Assembly: GCA_964420405.1 (NCBI GenBank)
Contig: CAYQTL010000059.1
Coordinates: forward strand, 1 to 31,811
Length of the DNA: 31,811 bases
Direction of reading: 5' to 3'
DNA from: CAYQTL01 sp964420405
GTDB lineage: Bacteria > Acidobacteriota > Thermoanaerobaculia > Thermoanaerobaculales > Sulfomarinibacteraceae
Shown here: positions 14,957 through 21,881 of the stretch, one piece after another
Layout of the letters: each line of letters begins with the position of its first letter
Numbering within the stretch: the stretch's first letter is position 1
Made by a program: the position numbers and the translations under genes
Notes under the pieces: model-generated
Database searches by the model: none
What the model saw: only the letters and a program-made list of their open reading frames with translations
Told to the model about the DNA's origin: nothing

Positions 14957-14981
14957 CCGTGCCCGCGCCCGTGACCGATGC
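14957..14981 (+). repeat. 25-bp dispersed element, copy 2
   Basis: Two mismatches to 5907-5931. It lies just after the C69 gene at the left edge of the 737-bp spacer 14923-15659. Confidence 0.55.
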
Positions 14982-15032
14982 CGCGTCGGGGACAGCGGCA
15001 GGGACAGCGTCAGCGGCAGCGTCCAGCTGAGC

Positions 15033-15132
15033 NNNNNNNNNNNNNNNNNNNNNNNNNNNNNNNNNNNNNNNNNNNNNNNNNNNNNNNNNNNNNNNNNNNN
15101 NNNNNNNNNNNNNNNNNNNNNNNNNNNNNNNN
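15033..15132. other. Assembly gap (100 N)
   Basis: A run of exactly 100 N, the conventional placeholder for an unknown-length scaffold gap. It breaks a tandem repeat copy, which probably caused the assembly break. No gene is interrupted as far as can be seen. Confidence 0.98.
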
Positions 15133-15197
15133 CTGCCGCGGTGCCCATCCGGATCGCAGGGTGACACCGCACCGCGGCCTTGCCACCGCCCCCGACT

Positions 15198-15232
15198 CCG
15201 ATCCCGATCCCGATCCCGATCCCGTTCCCGAT
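15198..15232 (-). repeat. Hexamer array F (GGGAAC/GGGATC x5), canonical G-quadruplex on minus strand
   Basis: C3 runs on the plus strand at 15203, 15209, 15215, 15221 and 15227, in strict six-base steps; on the minus strand five G3 runs with three-base loops. It sits inside the 197-bp unit, between its two repeated blocks, so the array itself may be present more than once in the real genome. Confidence 0.8.
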
Positions 15233-15390
15233 GGTGGCCGTGGCTTCCAGCGGCGACCTCAGAGTCAGCGTCAGGGTCCGCGTCAGGACCAGCGGCAGGG
15301 ACAGCGTCAGCGGCAGCGTCCAGCTGAGCCTGCCGCGGTGCCCATCCGGATCGCAGGGTGACACCGCACCGCGGCCTTGCCACCCGCCGC

Positions 15391-15478
15391 CGCCTCCCGA
15401 CTCCCGATCCCCGCCTCCCGACTCCCGCCTCCCGATTCCCGACCCCCGCCTCCTGGATCCCGACATCCCGCTCCCCGC
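15391..15478 (+). repeat. C-rich CTCCCG(A/C) irregular array
   Basis: Units such as CTCCCGA, CTCCCGC, TTCCCGA and CATCCCG with a six- to seven-base rhythm. The minus strand has many G3-G5 runs. It directly follows the second 197-bp repeat block. A G-rich counterpart in the opposite orientation is at 31517-31590. Confidence 0.6.
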
Positions 15479-15570
15479 GCACCGGCCTGCGGGTGCCGGC
15501 CTGGAGGTCGTCGCCACTCCGCGCCGGTGTCCCGGGACCGGGCAGGTGAGCCTGCCGGTGCCGGTCGGTC

Positions 15571-15605
15571 GGGATCGGGAACGGGATCGAGAACGGGATC
15601 GGATC
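15571..15605 (+). repeat. Hexamer array G (GGGATC/GGGAAC)
   Basis: G3 runs at 15571, 15577, 15583 and 15595; a GAG replaces one unit at 15589. G-rich strand is sense for the EVE gene, whose start is 55 bp away. Opposite orientation to array F about 340 bp upstream. Confidence 0.75.
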
Positions 15606-15659
15606 CGGCGGGGAACGACACACGGGCTCCGGTCGTTCTTCCTGCTTGGAGGCACTCCG

Positions 15660-16139
15660 ATGCGGGCGTGGCTGTTCAAGAGCGAGCCGTCGACGTACTC
15701 GTGGGACGACCTGGTGCGGGAGCGGCGCACCGGGTGGGAGGGGGTCCGCAACTACCAGGCGCGAAACCTGATGCGCGACGAGATGCGGGCCGGGGACGTG
15801 GTGCTCTTCTACCACTCGAGCACCACCCCCCAGGCGATCGCGGGCGTCGCGCGGATCGTCCGGGAGGCCTACCCGGACCACCACGCCCGGGACCCTGCCT
15901 CGCCGTACTTCGACCCGAAGGCGAGCGCCGACGATCCCCGCTGGCTGATGGTCGACGTGGAACCGGTGCGGCCCCTCGAGCCGCCGATCTCCCGCGACGA
16001 GCTCAAGGAGGTCCCGGAGCTGGAGGGGATGATGCTCCTCAAGCGGGGGGCGCGGCTGTCGGTGCAGCCGGTGAGCCAAGCCGAGCTCGAGGCGGTACTG
16101 GCCCTGCGGCGCCTGTCCCCGGCCGACGTCGGCAGGTGA
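15660..16139 (+). CDS. EVE-domain protein (modified-base reader fold)
   Basis: A 159-residue protein that is entirely an EVE domain (PUA/YTH-like fold). It opens MRAWLFKSEPSTYSWDDL, the standard start, then GWEGVRNYQARNLMRDEM, GDVVLFYHSS, AIAGVARIVREAYPD, and WLMVDVEPVRPLEPPIS, ending in LLKRGARLSVQPVS. Family members such as human THYN1 bind modified cytosine in DNA; bacterial stand-alone members are common and their role is not settled. Length (about 155) is typical. The ATG at 15660 has GGAGG eight bases upstream; the frame stays open further up, but that is repeat DNA. It may be expressed alone; the next gene begins 82 bp later with its own candidate promoter. Confidence 0.92.
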   Translation: MRAWLFKSEPSTYSWDDLVRERRTGWEGVRNYQARNLMRDEMRAGDVVLFYHSSTTPQAIAGVARIVREAYPDHHARDPASPYFDPKASADDPRWLMVDVEPVRPLEPPISRDELKEVPELEGMMLLKRGARLSVQPVSQAELEAVLALRRLSPADVGR

Positions 16140-16170
16140 GCGCGGGACGCCATCCGCCGGGAGGCGTTGG

Positions 16171-16176
16171 TACCAT
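16171..16176 (+). promoter_or_regulatory. Candidate -10 box of the S9 peptidase-ferredoxin pair
   Basis: TACCAT, 45 bases before the ATG at 16222. Confidence 0.35.
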
Positions 16177-16221
16177 ACCGGGCGGCCGTCCAGTGACGGC
16201 AGCGCGTCCGGGAGGGAACGA

Positions 16222-18321
16222 ATGCGCATTATCATCGTCATCGCCGCCGTCACGGGGCTCGTCCTGACGATGCCGGCCTCCGCCGACACCGGGCGCGTGG
16301 TCGCGCCGACGCCCGAGGATCCCTACCTGTGGCTCGAGGAGGTGGAGGGCGAAAGAGCCCTCGCGTGGGCCGTCGAGAGCAGCGAGCGCGCCGAGGCCGA
16401 GCTCCGGCGGTCGGAGGTCTACGACCCGATCTACGCCCGCCTGCTCGAGATCTCCAACTCCGAGGACCGGATCCCGAAGGTGTCCTCGCGCGGCGAGTGG
16501 TACTACAACTTCTGGCAGGACGCCGCGCACGAGCGGGGCATCTGGCGCCGCACCTTCCTCGACAGCTGGCGTACGCCGCAGCCCGACTGGCAGACCGTGC
16601 TCGACCTCGACGAGCTGGCGGCCGCCGAGGACGAGCTGTGGGTGTTCAAGGGAGCGTCGTGCGCTCCACCCGCCTACCGCCGCTGCCTCGTTTCGTTGTC
16701 GCGCGGCGGCAAGGACGCCACCGAGGTCCGCGAGCTCGACACGGTGCGGCGCGATTTCGTTGACGACGGCTTCCGCCTGGCGGAGGCCAAGTCGTTCACG
16801 TCGTGGCTCGACGAGGACACCCTGTGGGTGCAGACCGACTTCGGCGAGGGGACCCTGAGCCGGTCCGGCTACCCCCTGGTGGTCAAGCTGTGGCGACGGG
16901 GCACGCCGCTGGAGGACGCCGAGACCGTCTACACCGCCCAGCCGGACGACCTCGGCGCGTTCGCCTCCTCGAGCCATCTCCCGGAGGGCCGCTACGACAT
17001 GGTGTCCCGCTACGTCGACCAGCTCACCGTCGACCGCTTCCTGTGGCTCGGAGGCCGGCTGGTGAAGCTGGATCTTCCGCGGGACTCGGTGGTGCAGACC
17101 TTCTACCGGGACCACCTCCTCGTCTCGCTGCGCTCGACTCTCGAGGCCGGCGGCGAGACCTTCCCGCCGGGCGCGCTGCTCGCGATCGCGATCGACGACC
17201 TCCTTGCCGGCGAGCGCCACTTCGAGATGCTGTTCGAGCCGACCGGGCGGGTCTCCCTCGCCGGCGTCAGCCGGACCCGGAACCACCTGCTGGTCCAGAC
17301 CCTCGACAACGTCCGCGGGCGGATCCACCGCCACGAGCTGACGGCTGACGGGTGGCGGCGGACCGAGGTGCCCACACCCGGCCTCGGGACCGTCGGCATC
17401 GCCGACGTCAGCCTCGAGTCGGACATCTGGATGTTCACCTACACCGATTTCCTGACGCCGTCCTCGATGTACCTGGTGGAGGGTGACGCCGAGCCCGTGC
17501 GGGTCAAGACCACCCCCGAGTGGTTCGACGCCTCGGGCATGCGGGTCGAGCAGCTCGAGGCGACCTCCGCCGACGGCACCCGGGTCCCCTACTTCGTGGT
17601 CTACCCCGCCGGCTTCGAGGCCGACGGCACCGCCCCGACGGTCCTGTACGGCTACGGCGGCTTCGAGAACCCCGAGCTGCCGATGTACTCGGGGGGGACC
17701 GGCTCCGCATGGCTCGAGCGCGGCGGCGTGTGGGTGCTGGCGAACATCCGCGGCGGCGGCGAGTTCGGCCCCGAGTGGCACCAGGCGGCGGTGCGCGAGA
17801 ACCGCCAGAACGCCTTCGACGACTTCATCGCCGTGGCCGAGGACCTGGTCGAGCGCCGGATCACCTCGCCCGAGCACCTGGGCATCATGGGCGGCTCCAA
17901 TGGCGGGCTCCTGGTGGGCGCGGTGATGGTCCAGCGGCCGGAGCTCTTCGGTGCGGTCGTCTGCCAGGTGCCGGTTCTCGACATGCGCCGGTACCACCGG
18001 CTGCTCGCCGGCGCCTCGTGGATGGGCGAGTGGGGCGACCCGGACGACCCCGAGGACTGGGCCTACCTGTCGCGGTACTCGCCATACCACAACCTCGAGG
18101 AGGACGCCGACTATCCGCGGGCGTTCTTCTACACCTCGACCCGGGACGACCGGGTCCATCCCGGCCACGCCCGCAAGATGGTGGCGAAGATGCGGGCCAT
18201 GGGCCACGACGTCGTGTACTGGGAGAACACCGAGGGCGGTCACGGCGCCGGCTCGACCAACGCGCAGCGCGCGAAGGCGTGGGCCCTGACCTGGGCGTAC
18301 CTGTGGAAGACCCTGCGATGA
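16222..18321 (+). CDS. Prolyl oligopeptidase-family (S9) serine peptidase, exported
   Basis: A 699-residue peptidase that probably cleaves short peptides after Pro or similar residues in the periplasm. A signal peptide (IIIVIAAVTGLVLTMPASA) leads to DPYLWLEEVEGERALAW, the usual S9A N-terminal motif. A seven-bladed propeller domain covers roughly residues 60-400. The alpha/beta hydrolase domain follows with VLYGYGGF, ANIRGGGEFG, and the nucleophile S559 in GGSNGG. The catalytic Asp is in STRDDRVHPGHA (642/643) and His674 in EGGHG. All three are intact and length is typical. The start has GGGAGG upstream. Its stop overlaps the ferredoxin start (ATGA), so the two are translated together. Confidence 0.94.
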   Translation: MRIIIVIAAVTGLVLTMPASADTGRVVAPTPEDPYLWLEEVEGERALAWAVESSERAEAELRRSEVYDPIYARLLEISNSEDRIPKVSSRGEWYYNFWQDAAHERGIWRRTFLDSWRTPQPDWQTVLDLDELAAAEDELWVFKGASCAPPAYRRCLVSLSRGGKDATEVRELDTVRRDFVDDGFRLAEAKSFTSWLDEDTLWVQTDFGEGTLSRSGYPLVVKLWRRGTPLEDAETVYTAQPDDLGAFASSSHLPEGRYDMVSRYVDQLTVDRFLWLGGRLVKLDLPRDSVVQTFYRDHLLVSLRSTLEAGGETFPPGALLAIAIDDLLAGERHFEMLFEPTGRVSLAGVSRTRNHLLVQTLDNVRGRIHRHELTADGWRRTEVPTPGLGTVGIADVSLESDIWMFTYTDFLTPSSMYLVEGDAEPVRVKTTPEWFDASGMRVEQLEATSADGTRVPYFVVYPAGFEADGTAPTVLYGYGGFENPELPMYSGGTGSAWLERGGVWVLANIRGGGEFGPEWHQAAVRENRQNAFDDFIAVAEDLVERRITSPEHLGIMGGSNGGLLVGAVMVQRPELFGAVVCQVPVLDMRRYHRLLAGASWMGEWGDPDDPEDWAYLSRYSPYHNLEEDADYPRAFFYTSTRDDRVHPGHARKMVAKMRAMGHDVVYWENTEGGHGAGSTNAQRAKAWALTWAYLWKTLR

Positions 18322-18680
18322 GCGATCCGGCGCGGGCCGCCGCCGACGCCATCGGCCTGCCGGCGGCCCGCCGCCACATCCTCCTGTGCTGCGACCAGTC
18401 GCTTCCCAAGTGCTGTGACCGGGAGGCGTCGCTGGAGTCGTGGCGCTACCTCAAGCAGAGGCTTCGCGATCTCGGCCTGTCGGAGGCCGGCGGGGTGCTC
18501 CGTACCAAGGCGAACTGCCTCCGGATCTGCGCCGACGGCCCGGTCGCGGTGGTCTACCCCGAGGGCGTCTGGTACCGCCGATGCACCCCGGCGGTGCTCG
18601 AGCGGATCATCGCCGAGCACCTCGTGGCGGGCCGGCCGGTGTCCGAGCACGTGATCGCGGTCGCACCGCTCGACCCGTGA
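18318..18680 (+). CDS. Thioredoxin-like [2Fe-2S] ferredoxin
   Basis: A 120-residue soluble protein likely to carry one [2Fe-2S] cluster. It has RRHILLCCDQSLPKCC near the N-terminus (C24, C25, C32, C33) and NCLRICADGPVAVVYPEGVWY in the second half (C67 and C71, the C-x3-C pair), followed by the typical LERIIAEHLVAGRPV tail. This matches the (2Fe-2S) ferredoxin family with a thioredoxin fold (NuoE/Shethna-like). The adjacent CC pairs leave some doubt about which of C24/C25 and C32/C33 bind the cluster. The ATG at 18318 overlaps the S9 stop by four bases (ATGA), implying coupling, although a functional link between a periplasmic peptidase and a cytoplasmic ferredoxin is not obvious. Confidence 0.87.
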   Translation: MSDPARAAADAIGLPAARRHILLCCDQSLPKCCDREASLESWRYLKQRLRDLGLSEAGGVLRTKANCLRICADGPVAVVYPEGVWYRRCTPAVLERIIAEHLVAGRPVSEHVIAVAPLDP

Positions 18681-18711
18681 GCCCCCCGTCGCGGACGGCG
18701 CGGCGCTCGGG

Positions 18712-18717
18712 TACTGT
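18712..18717 (+). promoter_or_regulatory. Candidate -10 box of the aldo/keto reductase-HAD pair
   Basis: TACTGT, 28 bases before the ATG at 18740, in the 59-bp spacer after the ferredoxin gene. Confidence 0.35.
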
Positions 18718-18739
18718 TGGAGGCTCCAGGGAGGTCGCG

Positions 18740-19741
18740 ATGGCTGCAATGGAGTACCGCCGACTCGGGGGATCCGGACTGCGGGTCTCGGCGCTGTCGT
18801 TCGGATCGTGGGTCACGTTCGGCACCCAGGTCGACGTCGACGGCGCCGTCGCGTGCATGCGCACGGCGTTGGACGCCGGCGTCAACTTCTTCGACAACGC
18901 CGAGGTCTACGCCGACGGCCGGTCCGAGGAGATCATGGGGGCCGCGATCCGGCACCTTGGCCTGAAGCGCTCGGACCTGGTGCTGTCGACCAAGATCTTC
19001 TGGGGCGGCGACGGCCCCAATGACCGCGGGCTGTCGCGCAAGCACCTGCTGGAGGGTACCGACGCGGCGCTCGGGCGGCTCGGGGTCGAGTACGTCGACC
19101 TGCTCTTCTGCCACCGTGCGGACCTCCACACGCCGGTGGAGGAGACGGTGCGGGCGATGGACCACCTCGTCCGGCAGGGCAAGGTGCTGTACTGGGGCAC
19201 CTCCGAGTGGCCGGCCGAGCGGATCCTGGAGGCGTGGCACGTGGCGCGGCGCGAGCGGCTGACGCCGCCGACGATGGAGCAGCCCCAGTACCACATGTTC
19301 CACCGCGACCGGGTCGAGCGGGAGTACGCGCCGCTGTACGAGCGGATCGGGCTCGGAACCACCACCTGGAGCCCGCTCGCCAGCGGTCTGCTGACCGGCA
19401 AGTACCGCGACGGGATCCCGCCCGGCTCGCGGCCGACGCTCGCGGGGTACGAGTGGCTGCGCAGCTCCTTCGAGAGCGACGAGGGGCGGCGACGGATCGT
19501 GCTGGCACAGCGGCTCGAGCCTGTCGCCCGAGGGCTCGGCGGGTCGCTCGCCCAGCTCGCGATCGCATGGTGCCTGCGCAACCCCCACGTCAGCACCGTC
19601 ATCCTCGGCGCCTCGCAGGTGTCCCAGCTCGAGGAGAACCTCGGCGCCCTGGAGGTGGCCGGGCGGCTCGACGACGGCGTCATGGAGCGGATCGAGGGGA
19701 TTCTCGGCAACCGCCCCGAGCCGGAGCGCGACTGGCGGTGA
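18740..19741 (+). CDS. Aldo/keto reductase (Kv-beta-like, AKR6/AKR14 type)
   Basis: A 333-residue NADPH-dependent carbonyl reductase. It opens MEYRRLGGSGLRVSALSFGSW, the standard start of this branch. The catalytic tetrad is complete: D52 and Y57 in FDNAEVY, K85 in STKIFW, and H125 in LFCHRAD. The FWGGDGPNDRGLSRKHL segment and GTTTWSPLASGLLTGKY are typical of Kv-beta/YghZ relatives. The cofactor-binding end is IVLGASQVSQLEENLGAL-like (VILGASQVSQLEENLGAL). ATG at 18740 follows GGGAGG; the nearby ATG at 18749 is a less well placed alternative. The stop overlaps the GTG start of the HAD gene (GTGA). The natural substrate is not evident. Confidence 0.94.
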   Translation: MAAMEYRRLGGSGLRVSALSFGSWVTFGTQVDVDGAVACMRTALDAGVNFFDNAEVYADGRSEEIMGAAIRHLGLKRSDLVLSTKIFWGGDGPNDRGLSRKHLLEGTDAALGRLGVEYVDLLFCHRADLHTPVEETVRAMDHLVRQGKVLYWGTSEWPAERILEAWHVARRERLTPPTMEQPQYHMFHRDRVEREYAPLYERIGLGTTTWSPLASGLLTGKYRDGIPPGSRPTLAGYEWLRSSFESDEGRRRIVLAQRLEPVARGLGGSLAQLAIAWCLRNPHVSTVILGASQVSQLEENLGALEVAGRLDDGVMERIEGILGNRPEPERDWR

Positions 19742-20472
19742 GCGCCGCCCCATCCCCCCACGTCGTGCTGCTCGACCTCGACGGAACGCTGCTGCTCAGC
19801 GGTGGAGCGGGGCGGGCGGCGATCAACGTGGCGTTCTCACGGTTGTTCGACGTCGATGACGCCTTCGAGGGGCTCGAGCCCCATGGCAAGACCGACCCCG
19901 CCATCTTCCGCGAGATCCTCCGCCGGCGGCGGATCCCGGTGGCCGACGAGGACGCCGCCGTGGCCGCGGTCCGTCGCGAGTACGAGCGCGAGTTCCGGGT
20001 GACCTTCGCCGTCGCGCGGCCACGGCTGATGCCGGGCGCCGCCGCCGCGGTCGAGGCGCTCGGCACCCGCGACGACGTCCTGCTCGGGGTCCTCACCGGC
20101 AACCTGGAGACGACCGCACGACTGAAGCTGGAGCGGTTCGGGCTCGACCGCCATATCCGCTTCGGCGCGTTCTCGTCCGACAACGAGCATCGACCCGCGC
20201 TGGTCCGGGTGGCGATGGCACGGGCCTCGGAGCTGCTCGACGCGACCGTTGATGCGGGGCCGGGCGTGGTCGTCGTCGGCGACACGCCGCTCGACGTGGA
20301 GTGCGCCCTGCAGAACGACGTGCGGGCGGTGGGCGTCGGCGCCCACCATTTCGGCGAGGGCGCGCTGCTGCGGGCGGGCGCCCACGCGACCCTGCCCGAC
20401 CTGACCGACCTGCCCCGGCTCATGGCCGCCATCGGCCTGCGAAACAGGCCGGGGGCCGCGGCTCGTTGTTGA
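19738..20472 (+). CDS. HAD-superfamily hydrolase (phosphoglycolate phosphatase-like)
   Basis: A 244-residue phosphatase. Motif I is LLDLDGTLL with D13 as nucleophile and D15 as acid/base; motif II is VLTGN; the Lys of motif III lies in ARLKLERFGL; motif IV is VVVGDTPLDVE. A helical cap of about 70 residues (NVAFSRLFDVDDAFEGL to EFRVTFAVARP) follows motif I, as in subfamily IA enzymes such as Gph. Start is GTG at 19738, overlapping the reductase stop, with no alternative nearby that keeps motif I. The two genes may act on the same metabolite or on damaged metabolites, but this is inference. Confidence 0.88.
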   Translation: MSAAPSPHVVLLDLDGTLLLSGGAGRAAINVAFSRLFDVDDAFEGLEPHGKTDPAIFREILRRRRIPVADEDAAVAAVRREYEREFRVTFAVARPRLMPGAAAAVEALGTRDDVLLGVLTGNLETTARLKLERFGLDRHIRFGAFSSDNEHRPALVRVAMARASELLDATVDAGPGVVVVGDTPLDVECALQNDVRAVGVGAHHFGEGALLRAGAHATLPDLTDLPRLMAAIGLRNRPGAAARC

Positions 20473-20497
20473 CGCCACCTGCATGCCGCTCTAGCAT
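20469..20497 (+). promoter_or_regulatory. Sigma70-type promoter of the FadL-lipase operon
   Basis: TTGACG (20469-20474) and TAGCAT (20492-20497) with an exact 17-bp spacer. This is the best complete promoter in the window. The -35 box overlaps the stop codon of the HAD gene. Start of transcription would be near 20504, giving a leader of about 58 nt. Confidence 0.6.
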
Positions 20498-20561
20498 GGT
20501 GGACGTTGAACAGCGGCACGCGCATCACAGGGACGGAGCTTTCCACGGAAGGAGGATGGAT

Positions 20562-21866
20562 GTGACAGCCACCACGCGTCGGCTCATTCTGCGCACCGCG
20601 ACGGTGCTCCTGCTGGCGCCGTCGCTCTCGTTCGGAGCCGGTTTCGCTCTGTTCGAGCACGGCAACCGCGCCATGGCCATGGGCGGAGCCTTCACCGCCG
20701 TGGCCGACGACCTGTCGGCCATGTACTGGAACCCGGCCGGTCTCGCGTTCCAGACCGACGAGGGGCTGCAGATCCTCGCCGGCGCGACCTTCATCACGGC
20801 CGGCGCCCAGACGTTCGAGGGCCAGAACCCGTTTCCGGGCCAGGGGTACACCGCCGAGCAGGAGAGCCAGATCTTCTACCCGGCGCACTTCTACGTGGCC
20901 TACCCGCTGAGTGACAGGGTCAACATCGGCTTCTCGACCCTGACGCCGTTCGGCCTCGGCACGTGGTGGGAGGAGGACTTCGCCGGCCGCTTCATCTCCA
21001 AGCGGGTGGACCTGCGGACGTTCGCCTTCTCGCCGAACATCGCCTTCAAGCTCGGCGACGCGATCGCGGTCGGCGTCGGCGCCGACTACATGGTGGGCCA
21101 GATCGACCTGACGAGGAACATCGGCTTCGTCGACCCGTTCCGCCAGCAGGTGGTGGACGTCGGCCAGGTCCACCTCCACACCGACGACCTGTCGAGCGAC
21201 GGCTGGGGCTGGCACGCCGGCATCATGGTCAACGCACCGGCGGGCTTCTCGGTCGGGCTCATGTACCGCTCCCGCATCAACATCGACTTCACCGGGGTGG
21301 GCTCGTTCACGCAGTACGCGACCGGCAACCCGGCATTCGACGACGCCATCGCGCAGCAGATCCCGTTCGGCGAGAAGATCCCGCTGACGACGGTGATCGA
21401 CTTCCCGGACTACTACACCGCCGGCGTGGCGTGGTCCAACGAGAAGCTGACGCTGTCCGCCCAGTACGGCAAGACGGGCTGGAACAGCTTCCAGAACCTG
21501 CCGATCGAGTTCCCCGAGGACCCCCAGTTCGACAGCAACGTCGAGCAGAACTACGAGGACGCCGACACCTACCGGCTCGGGGGCGAGTTCCGGTTCTCCG
21601 AGAAGCTCGCGGCCCAGCTCGGGCTGCTGTACGACAACACCCCGCAGCCGGCCGAGTCGATGTCGCCGCTGCTCGGCGACGGCGACCGGACCGGCTACTC
21701 GGCGGGCGTCAGCTTCCACCTCTGGATCTTCGACGTCGACCTCGGCTACATGTACCTCGACTTCGACGAGCGCTGCACCGGCGGCGCCTCCCTCGACGGC
21801 TACGAGGGCTGCTACCGAGACACCAATGCCCACCTGTTCGGCGGGTCGCTCGGCGCCCGGTTCTAG
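20562..21866 (+). CDS. FadL/OmpP1-family outer-membrane long-chain fatty acid channel
   Basis: A 434-residue beta-barrel expected to pass long-chain fatty acids or other hydrophobic molecules across the outer membrane. After a signal peptide (LILRTATVLLLAPSLSFGA) comes the FadL signature: AGFALFEHGNRAMAMGGAF, then ADDLSAMYWNPAGLAF with the NPA motif of the hatch. Many amphipathic strands follow and the chain ends LFGGSLGARF with the C-terminal Phe typical of outer-membrane barrels. An ATG at 20556 is in frame, but it abuts GGAGG with no spacer; the GTG at 20562 has a six-base spacer, so it was chosen. The change is two residues. The lipase gene follows after 15 bp, making a clear operon. Confidence 0.92.
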   Translation: MTATTRRLILRTATVLLLAPSLSFGAGFALFEHGNRAMAMGGAFTAVADDLSAMYWNPAGLAFQTDEGLQILAGATFITAGAQTFEGQNPFPGQGYTAEQESQIFYPAHFYVAYPLSDRVNIGFSTLTPFGLGTWWEEDFAGRFISKRVDLRTFAFSPNIAFKLGDAIAVGVGADYMVGQIDLTRNIGFVDPFRQQVVDVGQVHLHTDDLSSDGWGWHAGIMVNAPAGFSVGLMYRSRINIDFTGVGSFTQYATGNPAFDDAIAQQIPFGEKIPLTTVIDFPDYYTAGVAWSNEKLTLSAQYGKTGWNSFQNLPIEFPEDPQFDSNVEQNYEDADTYRLGGEFRFSEKLAAQLGLLYDNTPQPAESMSPLLGDGDRTGYSAGVSFHLWIFDVDLGYMYLDFDERCTGGASLDGYEGCYRDTNAHLFGGSLGARF

Positions 21867-21881
21867 AAAGGAGACGGCCCC

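Larger units (their letters stand above)
14994..15384 (+). repeat. Tandem duplication, unit about 197 bp, interrupted by the assembly gap
   Basis: The 39 bp at 14994-15032 (AGCGGCAGGGACAGCG...CAGCTGAGC) recur at 15291-15329. The 55 bp at 15133-15187 recur at 15330-15384. In the right-hand copy the two blocks are contiguous; in the left-hand copy 100 N separate them. The offsets are 297 and 197 bp, differing by exactly the 100 N. So the N run falls inside a repeat copy, and if the gap were empty the unit would be 197 bp. The true number of copies is unknown. Confidence 0.85.

Noticed and set aside
14994..15384. CRISPR array
   Set aside because: Repeats are long (39 and 55 bp blocks in a 197-bp unit) with only two copies and no cas genes; the hexamer arrays have no spacers.
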